From positions 1 through 38,284 of the forward strand of contig NZ_CAJYGK010000036.1 of assembly GCF_913773725.1 (NCBI RefSeq): 38,284 nucleotides of DNA, written 5' to 3'. The stretch is from an uncultured Aquabacterium sp. GTDB taxonomy: Bacteria > Pseudomonadota > Gammaproteobacteria > Burkholderiales > Burkholderiaceae_C. Shown in pieces: positions 25,329 through 33,260 of this stretch; positions within the stretch are counted from its first letter, which is position 1, and each line of letters opens with the position of its first letter. Below the pieces are notes generated by a model that saw only the letters and a program-made list of their open reading frames with translations, was not told the origin of the DNA and did no database searches. Both the position numbers and the translations under genes were made by a program.

Positions 25329-25796
25329 GTGTTTCAAGATCGGGTGAAACGCGCGGCAGCCGCGCTGGCGACCGCAACCCTGCTGTGGACAACGCCGTCT
25401 CTGGCTCAGACGGCCCCCCAGAAGCTGCCGACCATCGCCCTGGGGGCCGGCATGCACAACATCCGCGCCGAAGTGGCCACCACCCCGGAGCAGCACCAGA
25501 TCGGCCTGATGTTCCGCACGGCGATGGGCACCAATGAGGGCATGCTGTTCATCTTCGAACGTCCGGCGCAGCAGTGCTTCTGGATGAAGAACACGCTGAT
25601 CCCGCTGTCGGTCGCGTTCATTTCGGAGGACGGGACGGTCGTCAACATCGAAGAGATGGCCCCGCAGACGCTGGAGTCTCACTGCTCCTTGAAGCCCGTC
25701 CGCCACGTGCTCGAGATGAACGCGGGCTGGTTTGCACGGCGCGGCATCAAGCCGGGGACGCGGCTGCTGGGGGCACCGTTCGGCACCCCACGCTGA
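25329..25796 (+). CDS. Secreted DUF192 family protein
   Basis: A 155-residue protein with a signal peptide (VKRAAAALATATLLWTTPSL, cleavage near SLA-Q) and a DUF192 domain: EQHQIGLMFRTAMGTNEGML, QQCFWMKNTLIPLSVAFISE, GTVVNIEEMAPQTLESHC, ALEMNAGWF-like VLEMNAGWFARRGIKPG. The domain's function is unknown. GTG 25329 is chosen because AGGAAG lies seven bases upstream and the signal peptide then has a normal N-region; the frame is open to 25287 with 14 more, non-signal-like residues. It is divergent from ccoI and ends seven bases from the convergent patatin-type gene, so it is probably a single-gene unit. Confidence 0.85.
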   Translation: MFQDRVKRAAAALATATLLWTTPSLAQTAPQKLPTIALGAGMHNIRAEVATTPEQHQIGLMFRTAMGTNEGMLFIFERPAQQCFWMKNTLIPLSVAFISEDGTVVNIEEMAPQTLESHCSLKPVRHVLEMNAGWFARRGIKPGTRLLGAPFGTPR

Positions 25797-25803
25797 CGCT
25801 CCG

Positions 25804-26709
25804 TCAGGACGCGCGGGCTCGTGCAGCGATCCGCTCCTTGAGTTGCGGCATCACCATCAGCGCAGCCTCGCGGCCCGCCAGGATGGACAGGCGGCGCGCG
25901 CTGAACTCGGCGCTGCCAATGCCCTCGAGCTTGGGACGCATCACCACATCGGCATCCTGAAGCTCGAACTGGCTGATCGCGTGCCCCATGATGTTGTACG
26001 TCTGCAAGAGGATGTCGATGGGGCCCTTGGTGGGCATGCCCTCGGGGATGGCCGAAATGTCGACGGCAATCACCACCTCAGCCCCCATCTGGCGCGCGAA
26101 GCGGACAGGCACCGGTGACACGGCCCCACCATCGATGTACTCGCGGCCGTTGATGCGAACCGGCTCGAACACGGCAGGCACGGCACTGGACGCACGCACG
26201 GCCGTGCCGACATCGCCTTTGCGGAAGAGAATGGGCTGCCCGGTCTGAAGGTCGGTGGCCACAATGCCGAGCGGCATCCGCATGGCGTCGATGAGCTTGC
26301 CGCCCGTGTGCGTGCGGACAAAGCGGGCCAGGGCCTCCCCCTTGAGCAACGAGCGGCTGGGAAACACCCAGTCGGTGATCGAGGACTCGTCGAGCGACAT
26401 GGCCATGGTGGCGAGTTCGGTGGGCGTCTTGCCGGCAGCATAGAGGGCGCCGACCACACTGCCGGCCGAGGTGCCGACCACGAGGTCAGGCCGAATGCCC
26501 TGCTCTTCCAGGACCTGCAACACCCCGATGTGGGCGAACCCGCGGGCAGCCCCCCCGCCCAGTGCCACACCAACGCGAGGCGGGCGCACAACGCGGCGGG
26601 GCTCCAGGGGCGGAGGCGCGGGCGGGGTCACCACGGGCGTCGTGCACGCGCCGAGCAGCAGCCCCCCCGCTGCCGTCAGCAGACGGCGACGCAGGGAACT
26701 TAATTCCAT
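25804..26709 (-). CDS. Patatin-like phospholipase family lipoprotein
   Basis: Predicted lipid acyl hydrolase attached to a membrane by lipidation. The 301-residue product begins with a lipoprotein signal peptide (SLRRRLLTAAGGLLLGAC, lipobox Cys at about 22) and a Pro-rich spacer. The patatin fold follows: oxyanion GGGAARGFAHIGVL, nucleophile GTSAGSVVGAL (GxSxG), and catalytic-dyad Asp in REYIDGGAVSPVP. The frame extends to ATG 26745, but codons 1-6 there coincide with a perfect 7-bp inverted repeat in an AT-rich patch. ATG 26709 puts the Arg cluster directly before the hydrophobic core, so I prefer it; no good ribosome site supports either. The substrate is unknown. RssA/YchK-like proteins share this architecture. 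Confidence 0.88.
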   Translation of the reverse strand: MELSSLRRRLLTAAGGLLLGACTTPVVTPPAPPPLEPRRVVRPPRVGVALGGGAARGFAHIGVLQVLEEQGIRPDLVVGTSAGSVVGALYAAGKTPTELATMAMSLDESSITDWVFPSRSLLKGEALARFVRTHTGGKLIDAMRMPLGIVATDLQTGQPILFRKGDVGTAVRASSAVPAVFEPVRINGREYIDGGAVSPVPVRFARQMGAEVVIAVDISAIPEGMPTKGPIDILLQTYNIMGHAISQFELQDADVVMRPKLEGIGSAEFSARRLSILAGREAALMVMPQLKERIAARARAS

Positions 26710-26713
26710 TTGG

Positions 26714-26752
26714 TTATGAGCAACTTCCATAAATGTTGTTCTCATTTATATA
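26714..26752. promoter_or_regulatory. Overlapping inverted repeats and shared -10 in the divergent promoter region
   Basis: ATAAATG (26729-26735) and CATTTAT (26743-26749) form a perfect 7-bp inverted repeat with a 7-base centre. TTATG (26714-26718) and CATAA (26728-26732) form a second one that overlaps its left arm. The palindromic TATATA at 26747-26752 can serve as a -10 on both strands. The patch is AT-rich in an otherwise GC-rich window. It fits an operator/promoter for the sulfur block, perhaps of a LysR-type regulator such as CysB, but the regulator is inferred. Confidence 0.45.
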
Positions 26753-26819
26753 GACGGTCGGTAGCATCCGGCACTCACTCCATTGTCCCCCGCTGCGTCT
26801 GGCGCACCGGCGCCGTGTC

Positions 26820-27794
26820 ATGAAGATCCGCAACCTCGACCTCTCCGACAACCCGATCAACGCCGAGCACAGCGCGTTGGGCCTGCCTCCCGTGGAGGAC
26901 GACGTGAGCCACCCTTCCGATCATCCGGTGTTGCGCATCGCGGTGTGGTCGGTGGGCTTTCTGCTCGTTGGCGTCCTGAGCTACCTGGCGTCGAAGTTGT
27001 TCAACGGCCATCACCAGCAGACCGGACTGGAACTGATTGTCGAGACGCTTCAGGGTGACGCCTTCTGGAAGGCCGTGCTCGTGGGCCTGCTGGCCCAGAC
27101 CGTGGACGGCGCGCTGGGCATGGCCTACGGCATCACATCGACCTCTTTCCTGCTCGCAACCGGCAGTTCGCCGGCGGTGGCGTCGGCCAGTGTCCACATT
27201 GCCGAGGTGTTCACGACGGGGGTCTCCGGTATCTCTCACGTGAAACTGGGCAACGTCAACCGTTCGTTGTTCCTGCGCTTGCTGGTCCCCGGCATTCTGG
27301 GGGCCACGCTGGGCGCCTGGGTGGTTTCATCGGTGGACGCCCATGTGATCAAGCCCGTGGTATCAGCCTATTTGTTCGTGATGGGCCTGTATATCATCAG
27401 CAAGATTTTCAAGAAAATCACGCCACGCCGAGAAACCCCGAAACACGTCGCCAAACTGGGCCTGTTCGGCGGGTTTCTGGACGCGGTCGGCGGCGGGGGC
27501 TGGGGTCCGGTCGTGACCACGACGCTGGTCGGAACGGGGCAGGATCCACGCACCACCATCGGGTCGGTCAACCTGGCCGAGTTCTTCCTGACCTTTGCCA
27601 GTGCCGCCGTGTTTGCCGGGCTCGTGGAGGAAGGCCCATGGCCCACGGTGGCAGGGCTGGTTGTCGGGGGACTGTTCGCCGCTCCGTTTGCGGCCTTCCT
27701 CACGCGCCGGCTGAACACGCGAACCCTGCTGACGCTGGTGGGAACCGTGATCTCGGGCATCAGCCTTTACAATCTGTACCGGGCTCTCGGCTGA
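26820..27794 (+). CDS. TauE/SafE (TSUP) family sulfur-compound permease
   Basis: Polytopic inner-membrane transporter of 324 residues. After a polar N-tail of about 38 residues come about eight hydrophobic segments with internal duplication typical of TSUP proteins: first half LLAQTVDGALGMAYGITSTS and ASVHIAEVFTTGVSGISH, second half GLFGGFLDAVGGGGWGPVVT and GSVNLAEFFLTFASA. Members move sulfite, sulfonates or sulfate. The gene opens the cys block, 66 bases before cysI, and no SulP or CysTWA transporter is present here. By analogy with CysZ of the Corynebacterium cys operon it may import sulfate, but sulfite export to protect against overproduction is equally compatible. ATG 26820 has no clear ribosome site. 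Confidence 0.88.
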   Translation: MKIRNLDLSDNPINAEHSALGLPPVEDDVSHPSDHPVLRIAVWSVGFLLVGVLSYLASKLFNGHHQQTGLELIVETLQGDAFWKAVLVGLLAQTVDGALGMAYGITSTSFLLATGSSPAVASASVHIAEVFTTGVSGISHVKLGNVNRSLFLRLLVPGILGATLGAWVVSSVDAHVIKPVVSAYLFVMGLYIISKIFKKITPRRETPKHVAKLGLFGGFLDAVGGGGWGPVVTTTLVGTGQDPRTTIGSVNLAEFFLTFASAAVFAGLVEEGPWPTVAGLVVGGLFAAPFAAFLTRRLNTRTLLTLVGTVISGISLYNLYRALG

Positions 27795-27822
27795 CTGTTT
27801 GGAACCTGACCGCGCATTTTGA

Positions 27823-27837
27823 ATTCGCGGTTCGAAT
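27823..27837. promoter_or_regulatory. LysR-type dyad upstream of cysI
   Basis: ATTCG-CGGTT-CGAAT is a perfect dyad with 5-bp arms that includes the LysR-type T-N11-A pattern. It lies 23 bases before the cysI ATG, after the permease stop. It may bind CysB or a relative. Short dyads of this kind can occur by chance. Confidence 0.3.
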
Positions 27838-27860
27838 GGCTATTTTTTTCGCTGCGCACC

Positions 27861-29570
27861 ATGTATCAATATACTGATTTCGACAAACAGTTTGTCCGCC
27901 AGCGCGCGGCCCAATTCCGCGACCAGCTGGAACGCAATCTGGCCGGCAAGCTGGGCGACGAGGAATTCCGTCCGCTGCGTCTGCAGAACGGCTGGTACAT
28001 CCAGCGCCACGCCCCGATGCTGCGCGTGGCCGTGCCCTATGGCGAGATGTCGTCGAAGCAGATCCGCCAGCTGGCACGCATTGCGCGCGAGTTCGACCGC
28101 GGCTACGCCCACTTCACCACCCGCCAGAACGTTCAGTACAACTGGATTCCGCTGGCCAAGGCCGCCGACGTGATGGAGCTGCTGGCCGAAGTCAACATGC
28201 ACGGCATCCAGACCTCGGGCAACTGCATCCGCAACATCACGGCCGACGCGACCGTGGGCGTGGCAGAAGACGAAATCATCGACGCCCGCCCGTATTGCGA
28301 AGTGCTGCGCCAGTGGTCCACGCTGCACCCGGAGTTCGCCTTCCTGCCGCGCAAGTTCAAGATCGCCGTGAACGGCGCCAAGGAAGACCGCGCCGCCACC
28401 GCCTGGCATGACATCGGCCTGCACCTGGTGAAGAACGACGCTGGCGAAGTAGGCTTCCGCGTGCTGGTGGGCGGCGGCATGGGCCGCACCCCGATCACGG
28501 CCACCGAGATCAACGCCTTTGTGCCGTGGCAGCAGATCCTCGTCTACATCGAGGCCATCGTGCGGGTCTACAACCGCTACGGTCGCCGCGACAACATGTA
28601 CAAGGCACGGATCAAGATCCTGGTGAAGGCCGAAGGCCAGAAGTTCTTTGACCAGGTCAACGCCGAGTTCCAGAACATCCTCGAGCGTGACGTGGACGGC
28701 GCGGCCCACATCATCCCGCAGGCCGAATTCGACCGCGTGAACGCGAGCTTCGCCTTCCCGGCGTCGGTGCAGGCCCATGTGCCGGCCGGCAACGGCCTGC
28801 CTGCCGACGCGACCGACGCCGAGCGCACCCAGTTCAGCAAGTGGCTGGAGCGCAATGTGGTGGGCCACAAGGTGCAGGGCTACAAGAGCGTGCACCTGTC
28901 GGTCAAGCGTGTGGGCCAGGCCCCGGGCGATGCCACCGACACCCAGATGGACGCGATCGCCGACATCGCCGACCAGTTCAGCTGCGGCGAGCTGCGCATC
29001 ACGCACGACCAGAACGTGCTGCTGCCCTTCGTGCGCGAGGAGGACCTGTTTGCCGTGTGGAAGGCCGCCAAGGCGAACAGCTTTGCCTCACCCAACATCG
29101 GCCTGCTGAGCGACATGATTGCCTGCCCGGGTGGTGATTTCTGCGCCCTGGCCAATGCCCGCTCCATCCCCATCGCGAACGACCTGATCGCCCGCTATCA
29201 GGATCTGGACGAGCTCTACGACATCGGCGACATCGACCTGCACATCTCGGGTTGCATCAACTCGTGCGGCCACCACCACAGCGGTCACATCGGCATCCTC
29301 GGCGTCGACAAGGACGGCACCGAGTGGTATCAGGTGACGCTGGGTGGTTCGGATGGCTCGAACCTCGCGCCGGGCGCCGTGGCCGGCAAGGTCATCGGCC
29401 CGTCGTTCTCGGCCGACGAGGTCACCGACGTGATCGAGGCCGTGATCGAGACCTACCGCAGCCAGCGGGCGGCCAACGAGCGCTTCGTCGACACCGTCAA
29501 GCGCGTTGGCATCGACCCGTTCAAGGCCGCCGCCAACGCGGTGCGCCGCACGACTGCCAAGGCCGCCTGA
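27861..29570 (+). CDS. cysI: Sulfite reductase haemoprotein subunit (siroheme/4Fe-4S)
   Basis: Reduces sulfite to sulfide with six electrons in the cytoplasm. The 569-residue product has two ferredoxin-like halves with siroheme contacts (FTTRQNVQYNWIPL, TSGNCIRNITADA, LRITHDQNVLLPF) and the four cluster/siroheme cysteines: C422 and C428 in ACPGGDFCAL (Cx5C) and C465 and C469 in GCINSCGHHHSG (Cx3C). ATG 27861 (MYQYTDFD) is used; 14 earlier codons are non-homologous in character. No cysJ flavoprotein is nearby, but a ferredoxin and a ferredoxin-NADP reductase are encoded downstream, so it is probably ferredoxin-dependent. A nitrite reductase is possible from family membership alone, but the cys context favours sulfite. 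Confidence 0.95.
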   Translation: MYQYTDFDKQFVRQRAAQFRDQLERNLAGKLGDEEFRPLRLQNGWYIQRHAPMLRVAVPYGEMSSKQIRQLARIAREFDRGYAHFTTRQNVQYNWIPLAKAADVMELLAEVNMHGIQTSGNCIRNITADATVGVAEDEIIDARPYCEVLRQWSTLHPEFAFLPRKFKIAVNGAKEDRAATAWHDIGLHLVKNDAGEVGFRVLVGGGMGRTPITATEINAFVPWQQILVYIEAIVRVYNRYGRRDNMYKARIKILVKAEGQKFFDQVNAEFQNILERDVDGAAHIIPQAEFDRVNASFAFPASVQAHVPAGNGLPADATDAERTQFSKWLERNVVGHKVQGYKSVHLSVKRVGQAPGDATDTQMDAIADIADQFSCGELRITHDQNVLLPFVREEDLFAVWKAAKANSFASPNIGLLSDMIACPGGDFCALANARSIPIANDLIARYQDLDELYDIGDIDLHISGCINSCGHHHSGHIGILGVDKDGTEWYQVTLGGSDGSNLAPGAVAGKVIGPSFSADEVTDVIEAVIETYRSQRAANERFVDTVKRVGIDPFKAAANAVRRTTAKAA

Positions 29571-29596
29571 GCCCCACGCCGCGAAAGAGACAGACC

Positions 29597-30103
29597 ATGA
29601 AATTCATCGATACCCATCACGACCAGTGGCACACCGTGGGTGGCGAAGACGGCCCCGTGTCGCACCCGCCGGTGAAGTCGTACAGCCTGCTGACGCTGGC
29701 GCAGTGGCACGCCGTGCGCGAGCAGTGGCCCGCCAAGAGCGCGGCCGATCACAAGCCCGTGGGCGTCATCGTCGCCAATGACGTCGACATCGAGGTGCTG
29801 GAAGCCGATCTGACCAAACTGGATCTGGTCGTGCTGCAGTTCCCGAAGTGGACAGACGGTCGCGCCTACACGCAGGCTCACATCCTGCGCGCCCGTTACC
29901 GCTTCGGCGGCGAGGTGCGCGCCACGGGCGACGTGCTGGTCGACATGATGCCCTTGATGGCCCGTACCGGCTTCGACGCCGTGGTGTTGCGCGCCGACCA
30001 GGACCGCGCCATTGCGGAGCGTCAGCTGAGCTTTTTTGCTGCACGCGGACACTACCAGGGCGACGTGCAGCAGACGAAGCCGGTCTTCGGCCGCGCGGCC
30101 TGA
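29597..30103 (+). CDS. DUF934 family protein of the sulfite reductase cluster
   Basis: A 168-residue cytoplasmic protein starting MKFIDTHHDQWHTVGGED, with GVIVANDVDIEVLEADL, LVVLQFPKWTDGRAYTQAHI and LRARYRFGGEVRATGDVLVD, the signature of DUF934 proteins, which are regularly encoded between cysI and cysH in proteobacteria and annotated as oxidoreductase-like. The conserved [FP]xFxDGR and LR.R motifs are there. No cofactor site is evident. ATG 29597 lies 26 bases after the cysI stop. Tight packing between cysI and cysH implies a role in sulfite reduction, for instance in siroheme enzyme assembly or electron supply, but its biochemistry is not known to me. Confidence 0.85.
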   Translation: MKFIDTHHDQWHTVGGEDGPVSHPPVKSYSLLTLAQWHAVREQWPAKSAADHKPVGVIVANDVDIEVLEADLTKLDLVVLQFPKWTDGRAYTQAHILRARYRFGGEVRATGDVLVDMMPLMARTGFDAVVLRADQDRAIAERQLSFFAARGHYQGDVQQTKPVFGRAA

Positions 30104-30120
30104 TCCGAATGGAGGGCACG

Positions 30121-30903
30121 ATGAGTGAGGTTTCTGCCATCGGGGGCGTGTCGATGCTGGGTGGGCCCGCGGCCGACGCCGGCTCGGCCATCCGCCTTTA
30201 CAACAACCCAAGTGCCGACTACGCGGCCAAGGTGCACGCCACGATCGAGTTGCTGAAGGCCGCGGCCATCGAGCACCCCGGCAAGGTGGTCCAGGCGACC
30301 AGCCTGGGGGTCGAGGACATGATCGTCACCGACCTGATCGCCCGCCACCAGCTGCCGATCGCCATTGGCACGCTGGAGACCGGCATGCTGAACCCGGAAA
30401 CGGCCGCGCTGATCGGCACGATCGAGACGCACTACGCAGATGCCGGCCTGCACGTCGAGGTCTACCGCCCGAAGAACGAGGCCGTGGTCGAGTTCGTGAG
30501 CCAGCACGGCGAGAAGGCGATGTATGAAAGCATCGACCTGCGCAAGGCCTGCTGCGGCATCCGCAAGCTTGAGCCGCTGGCCCGCATGCTGGCCGACCGC
30601 ACGGCGTGGATCACCGGCCTGCGCCGCGAGCAATCGAACAACCGCGGCGGCATGTTGGACCGCGAGGTGGACGACGCCGGCCGCGCCAAGTTCAACCCGA
30701 TGATCGAGTGGACCTGGGGCGATGTGTGGCACTACGTGGCCGTGAACCACGTGCCCTACAACCCGCTGCACGACCAGTTCATGCCGTCCATCGGCTGCGC
30801 CCCCTGCACGCGCGCCATTGCCGTCGGCGAGGACTTCCGTGCCGGCCGCTGGTGGTGGGAAGACGAGAAGGCCAAGGAATGCGGCCTGCACGTCCACAAG
30901 TGA
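30121..30903 (+). CDS. cysH: Adenylyl-sulfate (APS) reductase, Fe-S type
   Basis: Thioredoxin-dependent reductase releasing sulfite from the activated sulfate. The 260-residue product has the cysteine set of [4Fe-4S] APS reductases: a CC pair at 144-145 (RKACCGIRKLEPL), CxxC at 226-229 (IGCAPCTRAI) and the catalytic Cys254 near the C-terminus (KECGLHVHK). Enzymes that use PAPS without a cluster lack the CC/CxxC set. The PP-loop-like region SLGVEDMIVTDL and WITGLRREQS are present. ATG 30121 follows GGAGGG by four bases. With no cysC in the window, use of APS directly is the coherent reading. Confidence 0.95.
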   Translation: MSEVSAIGGVSMLGGPAADAGSAIRLYNNPSADYAAKVHATIELLKAAAIEHPGKVVQATSLGVEDMIVTDLIARHQLPIAIGTLETGMLNPETAALIGTIETHYADAGLHVEVYRPKNEAVVEFVSQHGEKAMYESIDLRKACCGIRKLEPLARMLADRTAWITGLRREQSNNRGGMLDREVDDAGRAKFNPMIEWTWGDVWHYVAVNHVPYNPLHDQFMPSIGCAPCTRAIAVGEDFRAGRWWWEDEKAKECGLHVHK

Positions 30904-30921
30904 TTCAAGAGCGAGAACAAG

Positions 30922-31875
30922 ATGAGTGATGTGAACCAACTGCTGGCGGAAGTCGACCACCGCCACCTGGACGCGCTGGAAGAGGAAGCGATCTTCATCC
31001 TGCGTGAAGTGGCCGCCAGCTTCGAGCGCCCGGGCCTGCTGTTTTCGAGCGGCAAGGACTCGTGCGTGGTGCTGCACCTGGCCGAGAAGGCCTTCAAGAT
31101 GAAGAACCCGGCCACGGGCAAGCTGGAAGGCAAGCTGCCCTTCCCGCTGGTGCACGTGGACACCGGCCATAACTTCCCCGAAGTGATCGACTTCCGCGAG
31201 AAGCGCGTGGCCGAGATCGGCGAGCGCCTGATCGTGGCGCACATGGAAGAGTCGATCAAGAAGGGCACCGTGCGCCTGGCCCACCCGCTGGAATCGCGCA
31301 ACGGCCACCAGACGGTGACCCTGCTGGAAGCGATCGAAGACAACCGTTTCGACTGCCTGATCGGCGGCGCCCGTCGTGACGAAGAGAAGGCCCGCGCCAA
31401 GGAGCGCATCTTCTCGCACCGCGACAGCTTCGGCCAGTGGCAGCCCAAGGAACAGCGCCCCGAGCTGTGGAACCTGTTCAACACCCGCATCAAGCCGGGC
31501 GAGCACTTCCGCGCCTTCCCCATCAGCAACTGGACCGAGCTGGACGTGTGGCTGTACATCGCCCGCGAAGGCATCCCGCTGCCCAACATCTATTTCAAGC
31601 ACGCCCGCCAGGTGATCCGTCGCAAGGGCCTGCTGGTGCCGCTGACCGAGGTGACGCCGGCGCTGGAAGGCGAAACGGTCGAGACCGTGGACGTGCGCTT
31701 CCGCACCGTGGGTGACATGACCTGCACCTGCCCGGTCGAATCGACGGCCGCCAACGCCGCCGACATCGTCGCCGAGACCCTGCACGTGACCGTGAGCGAA
31801 CGTGGCGCCACCCGCATGGACGACCGCACGTCCGAGGCCTCGATGGAGCGCCGCAAGAAGGAAGGTTATTTCTGA
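30922..31875 (+). CDS. cysD: Sulfate adenylyltransferase subunit 2
   Basis: Catalytic subunit of ATP sulfurylase, making APS from ATP and sulfate, driven by GTP hydrolysis in CysN. The 317-residue product has the PP-loop FSSGKDSCVVLHLAEKAF, FPLVHVDTGHNFPEVIDFRE, GGARRDEEKARAKERIFS, FRAFPISNWTELDVWLYI and the CysD C-terminal signature TSEASMERRKKEGYF. ATG 30922 lies 18 bases after cysH; its stop overlaps the cysN ATG by one base (TGATG). Nearly every Leu is CTG, suggesting selection for high expression, as in cysI and cysN. Confidence 0.98.
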   Translation: MSDVNQLLAEVDHRHLDALEEEAIFILREVAASFERPGLLFSSGKDSCVVLHLAEKAFKMKNPATGKLEGKLPFPLVHVDTGHNFPEVIDFREKRVAEIGERLIVAHMEESIKKGTVRLAHPLESRNGHQTVTLLEAIEDNRFDCLIGGARRDEEKARAKERIFSHRDSFGQWQPKEQRPELWNLFNTRIKPGEHFRAFPISNWTELDVWLYIAREGIPLPNIYFKHARQVIRRKGLLVPLTEVTPALEGETVETVDVRFRTVGDMTCTCPVESTAANAADIVAETLHVTVSERGATRMDDRTSEASMERRKKEGYF

Positions 31876-33200
31876 TGAGCACCGTGACCCACAACGAAGC
31901 CAGCACCGAACTGGCTCACAAGGCCCTTCGCTTCCTGACCGCGGGCAGCGTGGACGACGGCAAGAGCACGCTGATCGGCCGTCTGCTGTTCGACAGCCGC
32001 GCCATCCTGGCCGACCAGCTGGATGCGCTGGAAAAGCGTGCCGCGGGTGCCCCGATCGACCTGTCGCTGCTGACCGACGGCCTGGAAGCCGAGCGCGAAC
32101 AGGGCATCACCATCGACGTGGCCTATCGCTACTTCGCGACCAAGACGCGCAAGTTCATCATCGCCGACGCCCCGGGCCACGAGCAGTACACCCGCAACAT
32201 GGTGACCGCTGCGGCCGGCAGCGATGCCGCCGTGGTCCTGGTGGACATCACCAAGATCGACTGGAAGGCCTCGCCGGTGCCGCTGCTGGCCCAGACGCGC
32301 CGTCACAGCCTGCTGGCCCACCTGCTGCGCGTGCCGAACATCGTGTTCGCGATCAACAAGCTGGACGCCATCGAGCAGGACACCGAGACCGCCTTCAACA
32401 ACGTGAAGGCCTCGCTGGAAGCCTTTGCCGAGCAGGCCGGCATCGTCAACAAGGGCGTGATCCCCGTGTCGGCCCTGCGCGGTGACAACGTGACCACGCC
32501 GAGCGCCAACTGGCCCTGGTACAACGGCCCCACCCTGCTGCAGGTGCTGGAGCAGCTGCCGCCGAGCGACGAGCGCCACGACGGCGCCCTGCTGCACCCG
32601 GTGCAGTACGTGACGCGCGACAGCGTGGGCGAAGGCGAAGCCTCGGCCTCGGGCACCGGCCACCAGTACCGCGCGTTCTGGGGTCGCATCGCACACGGCG
32701 CCGTGAAGGCCGGTGACGAAGTCCAGATCTTCCCGAGCGGCGAGACGGCCATCGTGGCCGAAGTGCGCCACTCGGCGCTGGTGGTCGACCAGTGCGAAGC
32801 GGGCCAGTCGGCCGGCATCGTGCTGGACCGCCAGGTCGACATCTCGCGCGGTGACTGGATCCACACGCCGGGGTCCATCCAGCCGACGGCCAACTTCACC
32901 GCGACGCTGGCCTGGCTGGACACCGAGCCCGCCGTGGTCGGCCGCAAGTACTGGGTGCGCCACGGCAACCGCTGGGTGCAGGCCCGCATCACGTCGATCG
33001 ACAACCGCCTGGACATCCACACGCTGGAAGACACGGACGCGCACGAGCTGGCCGTCAACGAGATCGGCCGCGTGCAGATCCAGACCCAGCAGCCGCTGCC
33101 GGTCGAGCCTTATGCGAGCAACCGGGTCGGTGGCGCGCTGATCGTGGTCGATCCCACGACCAACCGCACCAGCGGCGCCCTGCTCGTCCAGGCGGCCTGA
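31875..33200 (+). CDS. cysN: Sulfate adenylyltransferase subunit 1 (GTPase)
   Basis: EF-Tu-like GTPase that couples GTP hydrolysis to APS formation by CysD. At 441 residues it is a stand-alone CysN with no fused APS kinase. G1 is GSVDDGKST (24-32), G2 lies in EREQGITIDVAYRYF, G3 is DAPGHEQYTRNM, G4 is INKLD, and beta-barrel domains II and III follow. ATG 31875 overlaps the cysD stop. The sequence ends in SGALLVQAA, as expected for the family without CysC. It lies 60 bases before the methyltransferase gene. Confidence 0.98.
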   Translation: MSTVTHNEASTELAHKALRFLTAGSVDDGKSTLIGRLLFDSRAILADQLDALEKRAAGAPIDLSLLTDGLEAEREQGITIDVAYRYFATKTRKFIIADAPGHEQYTRNMVTAAAGSDAAVVLVDITKIDWKASPVPLLAQTRRHSLLAHLLRVPNIVFAINKLDAIEQDTETAFNNVKASLEAFAEQAGIVNKGVIPVSALRGDNVTTPSANWPWYNGPTLLQVLEQLPPSDERHDGALLHPVQYVTRDSVGEGEASASGTGHQYRAFWGRIAHGAVKAGDEVQIFPSGETAIVAEVRHSALVVDQCEAGQSAGIVLDRQVDISRGDWIHTPGSIQPTANFTATLAWLDTEPAVVGRKYWVRHGNRWVQARITSIDNRLDIHTLEDTDAHELAVNEIGRVQIQTQQPLPVEPYASNRVGGALIVVDPTTNRTSGALLVQAA

Positions 33201-33260
33201 GCCACTTCTGCCCTATCGCCTCATTGCCCGAACGCCGTGGAATCCAAGCCCTGCTCGCTC

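Noticed and set aside
26710..26745. Upstream 12 codons of the patatin-type frame (start at ATG 26745)
   Set aside because: These codons coincide with the inverted repeats and AT-rich promoter patch, and they would spoil the compact lipoprotein signal peptide.
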